NCBI GenBank assembly: GCA_905250115.1
Contig: CAJNOI010000078.1
Coordinates: 62,001-126,000 of the forward strand
Source: Adineta steineri
Taxonomy: Eukaryota; Rotifera; Eurotatoria; Adinetida; Adinetidae
Length of the DNA stretch: 64,000 bases
Reading direction: 5' to 3'
The translations under genes were made by a program, and so were the position numbers. Of this stretch, positions 23,752-36,762 are shown piece by piece. A model generated the notes under the pieces. The model was given only the letters and a program-made list of their open reading frames with translations, was not told the DNA's origin and did no database searches. How positions within the stretch are numbered: the stretch's first letter is position 1; the number at the start of each line of letters is the position of its first letter.

Positions 23752-26700
23752 ACAGGCAAAACATAGTAAAAATCAACTATTAAAATTGAACTTTTATTAT
23801 TGGAAAAATGATCCAAGAGTGAACATTTCATTATTATTTAACTTATGATCGCATCGACCACTTTTTTAATATTCATATTTTAACTAACTGTAGAATGTAT
23901 TTAAACTATATTTACTAATATTTCATTGTTGTTGTTGTTATATTTTTATACTATAAAAAAAATTGTTTATCCTACAAAATCATTTTGTTAAAGATCCATA
24001 ATCAAGTTTTTAAAAAATCTTAGAAAATAATATGCGTAGGTAAAAATAGTACATAAATTAATTTGATTTAGTATTATTGCAAGAATAAATAATATATACC
24101 AGCGAACAATATCAAATAAATTTAATTATTAAGATTTTATGAATCTTATCGGCAATTTTAACAATGATTAATATAGAAATTTAAAGAATCAATTCTGTTC
24201 ATATTATCGTAATCAGTTATTCATCTAATACTTATTAGCAGTATAATCTGTTCGATGATTTTCTCCATAGACATTCGTTAAGCATAATAAATATTATAAG
24301 CTTCCAGCTATAGAATAAATAATTAAAATTTTCACAACTGTTCAATCAATAATTATTTGATAAATCTACATACAGACAGTTCATTGTGTCCTTGCCATGT
24401 CTAATTTTACTTTTGAGAAATGTCAGACTATGACTAAATTCATGGTCTAAACGAGAAATAGATTAAGCAAAGAATATATAACACGATAAAGAAATGACTG
24501 CTTCATCGATTATATAATGAATATTGTCAAAAAGAAAATGCGTAATTTAGTTCTACAATCTATAATATCGAATAAAAGAAGAAATTAGCAACATCTCAAT
24601 GAGTAAAATGAAATGTCAATATTAATATTATTTTAATTTCTTGGATTTCTTTTCCACAAATAAACGTCTAGATATCTAGACTTAAATAGATGCGATTACT
24701 ATTGTAAACATAGCGAATATAACTTCGATTACTATTTTCTCAAAGACAAAGTCAATAATAATAAATGATTAGAATAACATATGATATAATTATATTTTTG
24801 AAGGTGTTTAGATATCATCAATCTAAGAGAAATGAAGAATAGATAATTTAATTTAAAGAAATAAACTACACTAAATTATTTCCATCGATTAAAAATTTCG
24901 ATTTCATAAAGAGATTTATTCATAATAAATGACTTATAATTCAGTTTGACAATAATTATATTAAATAAGAAATATTCTATTTAAATCTTGACGATGTGGA
25001 TTACCATAGATGAGAGATGTGAGTGTTTAAACGAAACATTCATATCCACCCTTGAGTATTATTTTGTACAGATAATTAATACTATTTTCAATTCATAATA
25101 GTATAAATACAAATGATAATATATTAAAAAAATTAAATAAGGTCCCAAAAGTTTTTTTTTTGTCCATTATATAATGTTTTTCTTTAGAAAAGTAAACAAA
25201 AGATTCTGTTGATTAGCTCTTTTTCTTCTTCTCCTTCTTCTTATTTCTATTCTTTTCTGCAAAGCAATTGTTTTGGTGTCTTGGGATTTGAAGCAGGCTA
25301 TGTTTTAAAGATGCTCAAAGAAGTCAAGAGAGAAAGAACTATTCTTCCGGCATACATTTGTCTTTTTTTATGACGTTTATAGTCGATTTGACGTGCTGTT
25401 TTGTCTTCCCTTTATGACACTTGAATAAGAAAGAAGAAAACGATTATTCCGAACTATAGTTGCAGATGAAAATTATTTGTTCTTTCAATGACTTTATCTT
25501 CTATCTATCGATGTTGATGTATGTATCTATTGAAAATGCACATGCATTAAATGAATAGAATTATAAATTATTCTGATCAAATTCATTTTCGATTGATTAT
25601 TAACACATCAAATAACTGAACTAATCATTATTGATGTTTGATGATAGTTATTACGAACAAGTATATATATAAAAACAACAGAAAAGCCTGTTGGCATATT
25701 AGGCTTATTGACATTTGTTGATTTTACTTGCTATCGTCGTTGATATATATATGTGTATATTTTATAAATAATGATAATCAATCGTTTCAATATGAATATT
25801 AGCATTCAAGCATCACAAATTTTCTCGAATCAAAAAAAAAAGAATAAAAACAACAATAACATCACGAATAATAAAGAAGGAAATGAATTAAGTTGATGAT
25901 GATGATGGGAGCGTAGCGGTACTAACAAAAGCATTTTCTAATTAATAGTAGAAGGCCAGGTTGTTGATCTTGACAAGCATTCGAACAAAAAGAGAGAGAA
26001 AAAAAGAAAGAAAAGACGACGTTCGATAATGTCTCTCTTTACTCTTCTCATATCCCTCTTTTCCAAAGTCTTTTGGTCTCTCTTCCTCTGTCTCTCTCTC
26101 TCTCTCTCTTCGATTGGTGATTCATAAATACACGGAAAAGTCGATGTCAATGACGAGAAGGCAATGTGGCATTCTTTCGCATCGTTAAACAATCATGATA
26201 ATAATTTTCACTATGGCCGGCTACGGTAGTCAGAATAACATCAACAATAAGACAAAAAAACGATAATCTATACTTGGATATTAAATAGAGAAACAAGTTC
26301 AGTCGTGTTAACAAGATAACAGGTAAATCGTAACAATACAAATTCAATTGGCTGTTGAATAATTGAGTTTAATCTCGTTTTCTGAAGCATAATATAAGCA
26401 TTCAGTTATATCATTCTTGATCAACGTTGTGTCTACTCATATAGAACACATTGGCACTTGCAGCTTCCGGGAAACAGTTCTATTTCATAAAGTAATACTA
26501 TTACACACAATAGAGAAAAAAGAAAGAATTTCCTCTAGTGGCTTATTCTCTACCTGCTAACCTCATTCTATTTTTTTCATTTAGTTTATTCTAACACCAT
26601 CGTTCAATAATGCGTATGGTTACGTTTGTCACTCATCAATACTCGTCGTCGATTTCTCTCCATATATATAAATAGATGTGTATGTTGTGCGCGTGTGCTC

Positions 26701-27089
26701 ATAATTGAGCTGTAAAGATGATCGATGCGGCGAATTGTGCTTATTCTATTGAGCGTCGATAATCTAAACAACAACGGTACTCTCGCTTCCTTGATTATTC
26801 TCACCCGCCTTTCTTCGTCTTCATATACGTGAAATCGACTGACTATAAGATAGACATTCAATGAACAAATTTATTTTCCGCATGTGAATACATATATACC
26901 GTCTGTTCATCACATTGATTTGTATTCATTAAATACTATTCAAGAAAACGATTATCTTCTTTGTTATAATACATTCCATCAAATTTCAAGAAATGATCGG
27001 GTACGTATTATATTATAACACACATGTGTTGAGCAATATGAGATTGAGATGAAATGATAGGTTGAGATCGCATTTCATCAGACTTCTAA
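23752..27089. other. Long intergenic region without a supported gene
   Basis: About 3.3 kb, strongly AT-rich. It contains a (TC)n run at about 26089-26110 and short low-complexity frames on the minus strand at 25938-26347 and 26604-26861 that look like microsatellite translation. No RNA gene or inverted repeat stands out. The last few hundred bases should hold the promoter of the LRR gene. Confidence 0.45.
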
Positions 27090-30000
27090 ATGTTTATTCG
27101 ATCCTATCAATCAAAATATCAATTTGTTCTTTTTAGTTACTCTATTGTACTTGTTATTCTACTATTCCCATCAAGTATTATTTCATTAATCAATTTTAAG
27201 ACCGCTTGTGAATTATTAAAACTTCCACGTGATTGTCATTGTCAACGTACACGTGGTGTACCAATATCATCATTAAATGAAACACGTTTACGATGTCGTC
27301 AATTAAATAAAATAACAACAGATTATCATTGGGCAATTGTACCATACGATCGTTTAGCATTTGAAACTCCAAATGATAATTTAACAATCGATCGATATGC
27401 GTTTGCTGATATTCGAGCACGAACAGTACGTTTTAATGTTCAAAATCTTTTTTTAAAGGATCATGCATTTGATAATGCTTATATTGGTCAATTAGCTATA
27501 GCACATTTAGATACATATGGTACATTAAATTTCGAATTGAATGGAGAAGTATTTTATGGTACAACAATAACCAATATATTTATTAAATCAATCGATTTCC
27601 AAAGGCCAATATCTGAAATAATATTTTCAAATGCAAAGATTTATACATTTAATATAATTTCATCAAAATTTTATGGTTTTACTAATAAAAAATACATAAC
27701 TAATCAACATAATGAAACAAATCTTCCGAATAAAAATCAACATGATAATTTTCTTGAATATGATTTTATGTTAACAACACGTTCCTCTTATCAAACAAGT
27801 AGTCAATCCTCACCATTAAAAATTCGTCAACGGAAAAAAAAGACAATTTCACATTCAATATTCGAATCATCAAGTGATGAAAATTCTGCTCAATTACCCG
27901 ATCAAACTGTTACTGTAAATATAACATTAATTAATCTTCCTGCTTATATAACAATTTATACCATTCTATCAAGTATAAATACAACAAATCTAACAGAAAA
28001 TTATTTTCCAAATAATTTCGAATATAGTCAAACAGATGAAATTGAATTAAGTTATAATTATATTAATACAATAAATGCATATGCTTTTCGTTATTTACAA
28101 ACATTTGAAGGACGATTAATATTAACAAATAATCATATACAATATCTATCTCCATACGCATTTGCTAATCTATATTTACTAAATAATTTATCATTAGCTA
28201 ATAATTCTATACAGAATATATCATCAATACATTTTCAAAATTTACAACAATTATATGATCTTGATTTAAGTTATAATCAAATTGAAAAATTAACTAATCA
28301 AACATTTCGATATTTATATAATTTACATATATTACATTTAAATAATAATCCATTAAAATATATTGATTCTGATGTCTTTACAAATTTAACTTATTTAAAA
28401 GAAATTAATTTACAAGGTGCACAATTAATACAAAATATTGATCCACAATATTCTCATTGGATATGGAATTTAGCTAATTTACATGTGAATTATTTGCTTA
28501 ATACAAAGTAAGAGATTGATATGAAAGGAGAAACAAAAATTGCATTTTAACTCAATGAGAAATAACCTTGTCTCGTCTTGATAAGATCAAATATTGTTAT
28601 ATTTAGCAAAACAAAACAAACGTGTCATTTACTGATTTGATGTTTATTACCGATGACATAAGTATTTTTTGTTGGTATACATCACAAGGACCCATGTTAG
28701 TTGTTAGCTAATAGATAGTTTGCCTAGTATTTTTATAATTAAGCGGCTACTTTACAAACATCAATTGTTATTGAATACATGTATAGAGTAGCGGATTTTT
28801 TTTTCTCAATAAGAGGGGTAGAACAGGATATGAGTTCTGTCGAGATGAATAGAATGATTATTAGTTATAACGACTAAAAAGAATAAAGTTCGATCATGAA
28901 ACGGAGATTGTATAGCGCATTACTGAAATTTATTGGCGCATAAGAGATATGTCCATGAGTATTATTAATTCTTCTAATTAAACATACGATTTGAATTCAA
29001 TTGAAACTAATCATTAAGTCATAATAATACAAGCATGAATAACATGTAATTTATGATAAATTTTTGATTATATAATAAACCCAAAAAAAAATAGAATTTG
29101 TTCGATCTATTCATATATTTTTTTATCCGAAAGAAAAAGGGACAATAATTACCAAGACGAATAAATTTGAAAAGAAAATTGTGAAAATATTCTCAATCAA
29201 CATATTTTCCTTGTTGACAACAAAAGAGTCTTTTCAGAATAGAATGCATATTTGATTGATTGTGTCCAATAAAAGAATGAATAGAATAAACGTATATAAC
29301 TAATAACTACATATTAAGAAAACAAGAAAAAAACACTAATGACATTAAGGTCATATTTGTATAAATAAAAAAACATTTTTTTTTTCTTCTTTTTTAGTTT
29401 TGATTTAAGTGATGTTGCTTTTTGTTTATTATCACGTTCTAATCAGACTACATTTCATGCACCACGTCAATATTCATGTTCATGTAATGTTCATTACCTA
29501 TATCATAATCCTGATACTTATGAAAATACCACTAGTATTACAACAGTAAAATATCATACAAATTATTTACGTTTAACACCAATATGTAATATCAATGAAA
29601 CAACATCATTGTTAGATCAATATCAAAACGGAAATGAATCAATTCAATATTCAAATACAACTGATTTTATTCTTCGTGGTTTAGATGATAAATGTGATTA
29701 TACATTAATGTTTATTGATTGTGATGCAATGACCACAACAACAACCACCACAACAACGACAACAACTACAACTACACAAATAACATCTATATTACCTATA
29801 ACAACTATTTCAGAAAATTCTACTTCTTTTACATCTGAAACTCCAACTACAATAACAACAACAACAACTCTATGGTTTGTTTTATTTATTTAATAAATTC
29901 TAGATGATAATAATCAACATCATTTTAGGTATTACAAATACACCAAACCACCAAAAACATCAGGAAATGGTGCCAAAAAATTATTTATTGTACTAAGTAC

Positions 30001-30300
30001 ATTAGTAGCAATAACAATAGGTGCAATTATTCTTGTTGTTCTTTGGTATCGTCTTAAAGTAATATATAAACGAAAACAAAAAAAGAAGAAAATTATTGAA
30101 CAACAAAGAAATTTTAATTCACCATCAACGAATTTTAATCAATCAACAGCACCACGTTATGCATCATCAGAAATGTTAAGTAGTACACCTAGTACACAAT
30201 TCATTGGTAATAAAAGTCAATCTCAAGCATTAATTGCACCAACAGCAGCAGCATCAGCAGTTGTTTATAAGAATATTGAAGCTACGACAACTAATGAATC
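27090..30300 (+). CDS. Leucine-rich-repeat type I membrane protein (3' end in assembly gap)
   Basis: Cell-surface LRR receptor-like protein, ligand unknown. Exons 27090-28507, 29398-29874 and 29929-30300 (open at the gap) give at least 755 residues. A signal peptide (VLFSYSIVLVILLFPSS) is followed by a Cys-containing N-cap (CELLKLPRDCHCQ). Typical LRRs lie at about residues 325-455, with units such as LNNLSLANNSIQNISSIHF and LYDLDLSYNQIEKLTNQTF. Exon 2 adds a Cys-containing C-cap (FCLLS, YSCSCNVHYL, CDYTLMFIDCD) and a Thr-rich stalk. Exon 3 has a membrane segment (KLFIVLSTLVAITIGAIILV) and a basic stop-transfer (KRKQKKKK). The cytoplasmic tail runs into the N block. The first intron (890 nt) is long for this region. 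Many N-glycosylation sites fit an extracellular domain. Confidence 0.82.
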
Positions 30301-30400
30301 NNNNNNNNNNNNNNNNNNNNNNNNNNNNNNNNNNNNNNNNNNNNNNNNNNNNNNNNNNNNNNNNNNNNNNNNNNNNNNNNNNNNNNNNNNNNNNNNNNNN
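30301..30400. other. Assembly gap (100 N) inside the LRR gene
   Basis: Exactly 100 undetermined bases, a placeholder of unknown true size. The reading frame of the LRR protein's tail is open where the gap begins. The stop codon is hidden, or lies shortly after it. Confidence 0.99.
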
Positions 30401-31990
30401 AGGTTCATTTTTTATAATATTTGAAATTCTTATCTCTATATGACTTATTGTAAAAGTGAAAAAAAAACTTTTCTTAATAAGAGCACAAAATCAATGACTC
30501 GTATTTGAAATGTCACGTTTTACTGATAAACATCTTAAATCTAACTCAATAGTGATGACTGAAAAATCGCATGTTATTATATATATGATTTTGTAATTTA
30601 TTTTTGTGGACTTCATTTTGTTTATCTAGAACTTATTAGTTTCGACAATCTTCTAAATTTGATTTTTCTTTTTACTCAATGAATGATAAGAAAAAGCAAA
30701 TCAACAATAAACAAGACCGATTAATAAGCATAAAAAAATCAGGTTTCTATGTTATTCTTTACGATTAAAATTTTTTGTCCTTGTAATACATTAATTTATA
30801 CACACAATTAATACGATGAAGAATATAAATGCGCAATATTTTCTTATTTATTTATTTCATCGATGTATTTGATTTTTTTTAAAGATGTGACCAAAATGCA
30901 CCACCCTATTCATATTATAGTTTCGAACGTTTTTTTTTATTATATTAAATGAAAGTAAAACTTGAACACCTCACATATTCATTTATATGATTTTAATTGA
31001 ATGAATTTCTATAGACATTTGATGATATAATCAAATTTCATTATGTTAGTATATAGATTCTTTTACTCAAACATTAATCATAAAATTTGATAAATATATT
31101 TTATTTGGTTCATTCTATGACAGTATTGTTCTGTCATAATGGAAAGTTAATCTATTTTTGTCTAATCAATCAGTAAGTAAGTGCGCGTATGTTTCTGTGC
31201 ATCATCTAATACATTGATCTCTATTTGTAATCTTCCTAGTTATACTATTACTGGTGTTCTCGATCATTTTTTTTTCTTGTTAATCCTCAACAAATGAGAC
31301 AGACATAGAAGGCAAAAAAGAAAAAAGATGATGAAGACGAAGAAAGATACTGTACATTGTCCATTGAGGACAAAACCATTTCGTCTTCTCAAGTGTCTTT
31401 TAAAACATATATACATAGGAGAATATGTATGCATAGTATGTAAGGAAGGAGAAGAAAAACGAAACTATTCGATTCAAATAGTGTCATCTTTGTTTTTACG
31501 TGCTTGAAGCTCATAGATTTACATTTGTTGTTGATGTGTCTAGACGGTAAGGATATTATAAAAAAAAATTGTGAGAAAATATTTTCTTTTTTTTCAAATT
31601 TTCTTAAATAGAATTTTCGATTTTTTTTATTATTGACTTTCATTTTACACTTATGTGTATTATCCATATTTCTTTTGATCTTATTTTTGTATGTCAGTTC
31701 ACACATTTTGATTGTATATAAAGAAGAATGTTGACCTTAGTTTTGATATATTTTTTATCATAAACTTTATTGTATTCGACAGACGAACGTTAACAGTTCT
31801 ATTGAATCAAATTTCAAAGTATAAGCGAAAGAATAAAAAAAAAACGAAAGTATCGCCATATATTTGCTTGAATGCAATTCAATGGTAATTTTATATATCA
31901 TGTTTTTTCGTCATATGTATATATATTTAAGCGGACAACAGTCAATCATTTCTTATTTTGCTTTTTTTAGATTTTTATTGATCATTTTTA
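30401..31990. other. Intergenic region
   Basis: AT-rich; probably the 3' untranslated part of the LRR gene, then the promoter of the PTB gene. A 105-codon minus-strand frame at 31389-31706 is Lys/Phe-rich and has no domain. A pyrimidine tract with TTTTTTTAG ends at 31970, 20 nt before the next start codon, and looks like an acceptor. Confidence 0.4.
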
Positions 31991-34900
31991 ATGGCATCAT
32001 GTACTGATTTTAATCGATCTGCAGGTCGTCCAATAATAAAGGTATGATCTAGCTAATATTTGATGCTTTCTTTTTTTATTTATTAAGAAAGAACTGTTAA
32101 ATTTTGATTGTTCGAATTTAATATTATTTTTCTTAGTCAGAAAAGATAAATATGTAACTTTATAAGAGTATTGTTATTTAAATGAAGTCCTCTTGAAAAA
32201 TTGAGAATTTCAAATATTCACTAGTGTTCGATTTGATTTAGATGAGTGAAAGAAATAAAAGGAGAAACGTCTGATAATACAAGAAGAAAAAGGTCAGTGA
32301 ATTTTGAACATCGTCTAGTTATCGAATGAGTCATTCTAGTTATATAAATCATGAAACTAATCGATATGGTATGTATCATATCATCTTTTTCTGCCTTCCA
32401 TGGGTAAATAAGAAGCATCAATTGTATGTATTGTCAAGGTCGAATGCTCATATATATAACAGAAAGAGAAAAAAAGAGACGTTGACGATCCATCTTTCAT
32501 CGTTTTTTCATCTTGCCTTTATTTCTCATACGTGTATATGTTGAGCCTTTAGATGAAAGCGACATCGAAGGGTGGAGCGATGGCAAAACTACCGTACAAA
32601 TGTGTGCGCGTGTCATAAAAGATAACCTTCCACCGTTCTCTCTTTGTGCGCGTGCTCCCTATCATTGTTCTTTGTATATGTGGTGCATACAAGTACTCCT
32701 ACACGTACTACAAACTATATCATACTGCTCCATCATGCAATTGCACACATTAACTAAGTGACGTCCAAATTTTTTTGTGTGTTCTAGGCCACAGCAATTC
32801 CGATATCTTCAAGTAAAAAGCTTGTTGAACCATTTAATCGTCTTAAATATCGAGCAAACTTATTTCGACGAAAAAATTATTCATCTCAACTTAATATAAG
32901 TAGTGATTCAAGTAATTATCGATCGTCTACAGGCACTGATCATATCGTTCCTTCTCATCAATCATCAATAACAAATAATAATAATATTGGCGTTATTCTT
33001 CTTAAACGTTCAAATTCTATGGTATGTCCTCAAATACGTTTACAATCACTTATAAATCAAAATCAAAATCAAAATATTAACAATAATAATAATAATAATA
33101 ATAATAATAATCTACGTAATTCAATTTGTATTGAATTAGCTGGTTGTTCAACAGACGAAAGTTCAACGGACGATTATCAATTAATTAAATCATCATCATC
33201 CTCATTATCATCAAATCGTTATTGGACTAAGCCAATTTCATCGACAATGAATGATATTGATAAACATAAAATTCTATCGTCTATTCAACCATTAGCTGTC
33301 ATTGATGAATATAAAGTTAATCAGGATGACAAAACTGATCAAGACGAAAACGGTAAGTAAGAAATAAGAATAACGACTGTCGATGTCAATCATTCTATAT
33401 TCCAGTCAAACAAATAGCGTTACAATTTGTTTCTTTTCTTTTTCTTGTTCAGTATCATCATCATTATTACCTAACGATAATAACAACAGTGAACAGGCGT
33501 CTGTCATTCTTCCATCAACTATGGATGTTATTATAACAGAAAAAGACAATGAAGAAAAACAACAAGAACTTATATCTTCTTCAACTATACCAATATCTAC
33601 TATATCTTCATCTCATTCATCATCATCATCAGCATCATCATCGACAGTTATATTACGAGATCATGCTGAAGCAATTCGTACACGTCGTCAGTGCCATTCA
33701 AGTATATCTCTTCTTCAACATCAGCAACGGCAACAATCTTTATCTTCATCATTTGAAGAACCATTTTATGATTGTAAACAACAAATTTCACCAAAAAAAC
33801 CCAATCAAAATTTTGATATGTCTACAGTAAAAATTTCAACATGTACAATGACTGGTAAATCATTGAATAATCTTGATGATTGTTTATCATCGACATCATC
33901 CGAAGAAAAAGGTGTACAAACAGCATCCAATGAACCAATAAATATTACTTCATGCGTTAAAAGAGCTATATCTTCTACTAGTTTATCATCGTCATCAACA
34001 TCCAATAAAACAGATTCACTTGAAAAAAAACCTAAAATGCCAATTACAACAACTGATGAAACAACATCAACTAATGATATTGATACACTCACACATTTAA
34101 CTGTCCAACATCAAACAGAATTACATTATAAATGGCCACATATACATGAAAGATTACTTGGTGAACAAGCATGTATTTATTGGGTTAATTATTTAGGTAA
34201 ATAGAAATGTTATGAAACTACTAATGATATTTAAACTAAGAATTAAATCGAGGTCAGAATAAGACTCTTACTCTTTATAAAATATATAATTCTATTGACA
34301 TTCAAAATACTTTATCATATTAGCATATTCTTTTATAATGAAAATTAATTTTTTGATTATAATAAATAATAAATTAGTAATCAATTTAGTATTAATTGAT
34401 TGTATACATATGTCGTATATAATGACTATTTAATTATACATACTATTGTGTTTATTACCGAATAGTTTTCTCTAATATAAGAATAAATAATTTTTTTGTA
34501 TTTATTGTTATAGGTTCAACAGCAATTAAAATGTCAGATGATGGTACAACTGCTATGCCATCACAAGCTATTGCAAGGTTAAAACAATCAACTCAATATG
34601 CACGTGTTTTACCAATAATTGGTTTAAGTATATCATCACGTGGTGTCGAATTTTTAAAACATACAAAAGATCGTAATGTTATATGTTTTCATGATATCAA
34701 ATCAATTCATTGTGCATGTCAAGATCAAGATTTACGTTATTTTGCTTATGTTACACGTGAACAACGTCTTACTAATGGTATGTCACATGTTACTACAAAT
34801 TCTACTCTCGATAATAAACAACTATCACCACCATCACCATCATTATCATTAAGCAGTGATTATCATCATTACTGTCATGTATTTGTTGTTAAAAGTGAAA

Positions 34901-35238
34901 CAATGTCAACTGAAGTATATAATTTCATTGTTTTATTGAATATATATATTAAACAAAGATTTTTCATTTAGATCATGTTAACATTTGGTCAAGTATTTGA
35001 TATTGCTTATCGTCTTCATCATCGTTCAAAATGTAATGGTAAAAAATCTCAAGATATACATACACCATTATCATCTGTCACTAATGGTGAACGTCATCAT
35101 CCACAACTTGAAGTTATTCGTCTTTCGACTAAGTCTGATATTACACATAATAATAATATAATTATGTCATCATCGACACATTCACCAGCAACATCATCAT
35201 CATCATCATCAATGGATGATCGAAAAATATTTGTTTAA
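31991..35238 (+). CDS. PTB-domain adaptor, ANKS1 (Odin)-like
   Basis: Phosphotyrosine-binding-domain protein, probably a cytoplasmic adaptor for tyrosine-kinase receptors. Exons 31991-32041, 32788-33352, 33453-34196, 34514-34914 and 34972-35238 give 675 residues. Residues 1 to about 435 are low-complexity Ser/Asn/Gln/Thr-rich. The PTB domain (about 440-605) follows the ANKS1 order: YWVNYLGSTAIK, IGLSISSRGVEFL, FHDIKSIHCACQDQDLRYFA, YVTREQ, HHYCHVFVV, LTFGQVFDIAYRL. A Ser-rich insertion separates YVTREQ from HHYCHV. Neither ankyrin repeats nor SAM domains, which precede PTB in ANKS1, are encoded here. The first exon (MASCTDF) is joined over a 746-nt intron, so the start is the least certain part. 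AATAAA is at 35368, 130 nt after the stop. Confidence 0.8.
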
Positions 35239-36762
35239 AAAACAATTGAAATTTAAACATTTGTTTATGTTTTTTTTTCTTCCTTACATTGTACATGTGT
35301 GTTTAACTTTATATATATATATATATCTTTATTATTTTCTCCTAATGAGATACAAAAAAAAAAGCTTAATAAATTTTAAGAGAATCTTATATCTATTTAT
35401 ATTTTCAATACGAACCATAACCATTTACTTCTATTACGTCTATCAACGAAAGAAAAACATAACATACAATCATCAGTTAATTAAAACTGATGATAAGCAA
35501 AAATTTTCGAGTTGTATGATGTAATAAGACTAGAAGATAAAAATGATATATGTATGATATGCAAGGACCTTATATATCAGAATGTCATTGCTAAATAAAT
35601 GTATCTATCAGATTTAGATCAATAAGTAAGTAAAACAATGAAATATATCCTATCAAAATTCTAATAGAAATGTAAATATGCAGTACATTTCAAGAGAATC
35701 TAAACACGAGTAAATGACATATGTATCACAGAGGTATACAGTTCAAATTTAAAACAAAAATTTCGGTTTTTAATGAACTTGTAGTTTCAAACAAGAATAC
35801 TAGACGGCAGTATTTACTCATTTATAATGTATACAAAACGAAAATTAATTGATAAATCCAACTTGAGTATCACCAATTTTTATTCTAACTAAATCTAGAA
35901 GGAAGTATTTGAAATATTTGTATTCACTAAATCTTACAGAAAAATTGAATAAACTTTTGTACTTATTTGACTTATACGAGTACATTTATTATTAGAAGGT
36001 TTGCAGTCTTAACGCAAATTATGTTACCCTTAATATAATATATCATCTGTCATCATTTAATTTATGCACTTTCGTAGAGGTTAGTACTCATTTCTATATT
36101 ATTTCATAGTAGCGGATCGTCTTGTTCTCATCAAGACATGAAGGAAAAACAACAGGCATAAATTGTGTATTTTTACGGTCAATTATCTCCTGTGTTTCTG
36201 TATATATGTCTGATTGCATAATACTAAAAAATTACTTTCTCATGTGTTTTAAGACTTTGGAAGATATCAAGATGATTTGATGAAATACAATACCCTCGAA
36301 AAACTTCGTATTTTTTCAGCTGTAATATATATAAATGATTATTATCTAAGTAAGATAAATAAGAAATTTTCAAATTCATTACATATTTAAATGCAATGTT
36401 GCAAATAAAAAAACGATAACGCTTATCTTTTAATGCATAAATAAAATCGACAGCCTTGAATAACGATACAATCTCCTCTTCAACAAAAAAAATCAATTTG
36501 TAACAGTTTTTTTTCGATTTAAATGTCACAAAGAGTAATACTAACCATGGACTTTTCATGTATTCTTAAGAAAACTATTGTTTCATAATCAAGTGGATAT
36601 GTGAATTCGTACAGTTAATTTCGATTAGTGCATCATATACACAATATATATTTAGATATTTTCCTATCTCGTTTGAATACACATAATATCGAAAGACAAT
36701 AACAAAACAAAAAAGAGAAACAAAAGAAACAACAAGGAAATATTTATGTTCATTTCATGTTT
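35239..36762. other. Convergent intergenic region, PTB gene / NCBP1
   Basis: Tail-to-tail space holding the 3' untranslated regions. AATAAA at 35368-35373 serves the PTB gene. A minus-strand 111-codon frame at 36224-36559 shows no domain and is not called. Confidence 0.45.
35368..35373 (+). terminator. Poly(A) signal of the PTB gene
   Basis: AATAAA 130 nt downstream of the stop codon. Confidence 0.55.

Noticed and set aside
23355-23831. 158-codon minus-strand Val-rich frame
   Set aside because: Antisense of the (ACA)n Thr-rich tract; poly-Val is an artefact of the repeat.
31389-31706. 105-codon minus-strand frame
   Set aside because: Lys/Phe/Ile-rich translation of AT-rich DNA, no domain or neighbour support.
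36224-36559. 111-codon minus-strand frame next to NCBP1
   Set aside because: No recognisable domain; composition matches random AT-rich sequence, and NCBP1 already ends with its expected C-terminus.
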